Source: Rickettsia typhi (GTDB taxonomy: Bacteria > Pseudomonadota > Alphaproteobacteria > Rickettsiales > Deianiraeaceae). Taken from it: DNA of 6,953 nt. Each line of letters begins with the position of its first letter. Within the stretch, counting starts at the first letter, position 1. Of the stretch, positions 6,807 through 6,953 are shown piece by piece. The notes under the pieces were generated by a model. It was not told where the DNA came from. It made no database searches and was given only the letters and a program-made list of their open reading frames with translations. The stretch covers positions 1-6,953 of the forward strand of contig CAMAVG010000050.1 in assembly GCA_945861605.1 (NCBI GenBank), given 5' to 3'. Made by a program: the position numbers and the translations under genes.

Positions 6807-6953
6807 AAGATTTTTGCTTTCACGAAAGTAAACTCAACAGGCGGTTCAAGAGCAAAAACACCAAAAAATCTTGAGGCATTCACCATCAAGGAGCAAAGGG
6901 CAATTACGCAAAGCATGATTCACGGCAAAATGCACTTTCACCCTGAAATGCTT
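6807..6953 (+). pseudogene. continuation of the PEPC-like frame beyond an in-frame TAA (partial)
   Basis: Directly after the TAA at 6804-6806 the same frame stays open for all 49 codons to the window edge. It reads KIFAFTKVNSTGGSRAKTPK and then a segment containing QRAIT and HPEML. Archaeal-type PEPCs have a conserved block of the form PRAIT/S...PPELL, and the distance from RAIT to PEML is the same here. The separation from the RTIQGQ motif (about 100 residues) also matches, and GGSR could correspond to the conserved GSR or YSR just before it. There is no start codon with a ribosome binding site ahead of it, so it looks like the rest of the preceding gene, cut by one nonsense codon or translated by readthrough. 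The family's C-terminus lies outside the window. Confidence 0.5.
6813..6832 (+). other. stem-loop just after the TAA of the PEPC-like gene
   Basis: TTTGCTTT and AAAGTAAA form an 8 bp stem (one G-T pair) around the loop CACG, starting 6 bases after the TAA. The stem is AT-rich and no T-run follows on the plus strand, so it is a poor rho-independent terminator for this gene. It lies within the frame that appears to continue the protein and may be coincidental. Confidence 0.3.

Noticed and set aside
6803..6916. Minus-strand 37-codon frame ending opposite the end of the PEPC-like gene, with a protein-like C-terminus (FFGVFALEPPVEFTFVKAKI)
   Set aside because: It has no ribosome binding site and resembles no family I know, and its frame is closed by TGA codons just upstream. 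The opposite strand fits the PEPC block better.

Overview
The window is an AT-rich bacterial segment (roughly 40% G+C by eye). It looks alphaproteobacterial: the nitronate-monooxygenase-type protein follows the long alphaproteobacterial form of that family almost word for word, and the other genes are housekeeping genes with diverged, compact proteins, as in AT-rich, possibly host-associated members of that class. The taxonomic call is an inference.

Layout, left to right. Bases 1-67 hold what may be the last 21 codons of a plus-strand gene. Bases 68-205 are a leader with a TTGACA box and a strong ribosome binding site; the site serves an ATG that is out of frame with the flavoprotein gene that follows. 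The flavoprotein (2-nitropropane dioxygenase / nitronate monooxygenase family) runs to 1597. Enolase (1651-2892) follows on the same strand after 53 bp. Enolase converges, with only 17 bp between the stops, on a minus-strand pair: ispH (5312-4386) and, 9 bp downstream of it, a 14-helix proton-channel subunit of the MrpD/NuoN type (4376-2910). Between ispH and the last gene is a 153 bp divergent promoter region with a convincing sigma-70 promoter on each strand (TTGATA-17-TATCAT for ispH, TTGCAT-17-TATACT for the rightward gene).

The rightward gene (5466-6806, 446 residues) is the most interesting item. It carries, in the right order, diverged versions of the phosphoenolpyruvate carboxylase (PEPC) signature motifs: an HPT motif, SW-G-D-D, PLIED, a GSDS motif, GTGS...RNG and RTIQGQ. 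It is about half the length of bacterial PEPC, nearer the compact archaeal type, and has an extra basic N-terminal region of about 80 residues. It ends at a TAA, but the same frame stays open to the window edge, and the 49 codons there resemble the next conserved block of archaeal-type PEPC (RAIT...PEML). This is therefore either a gene broken by one nonsense codon or a protein whose stop is read through.

Functionally, enolase makes phosphoenolpyruvate and the last gene belongs to a family that consumes it. IspH completes isoprenoid precursor synthesis, and the membrane subunit next to it belongs to ion-translocating complexes whose other subunits are not in the window.
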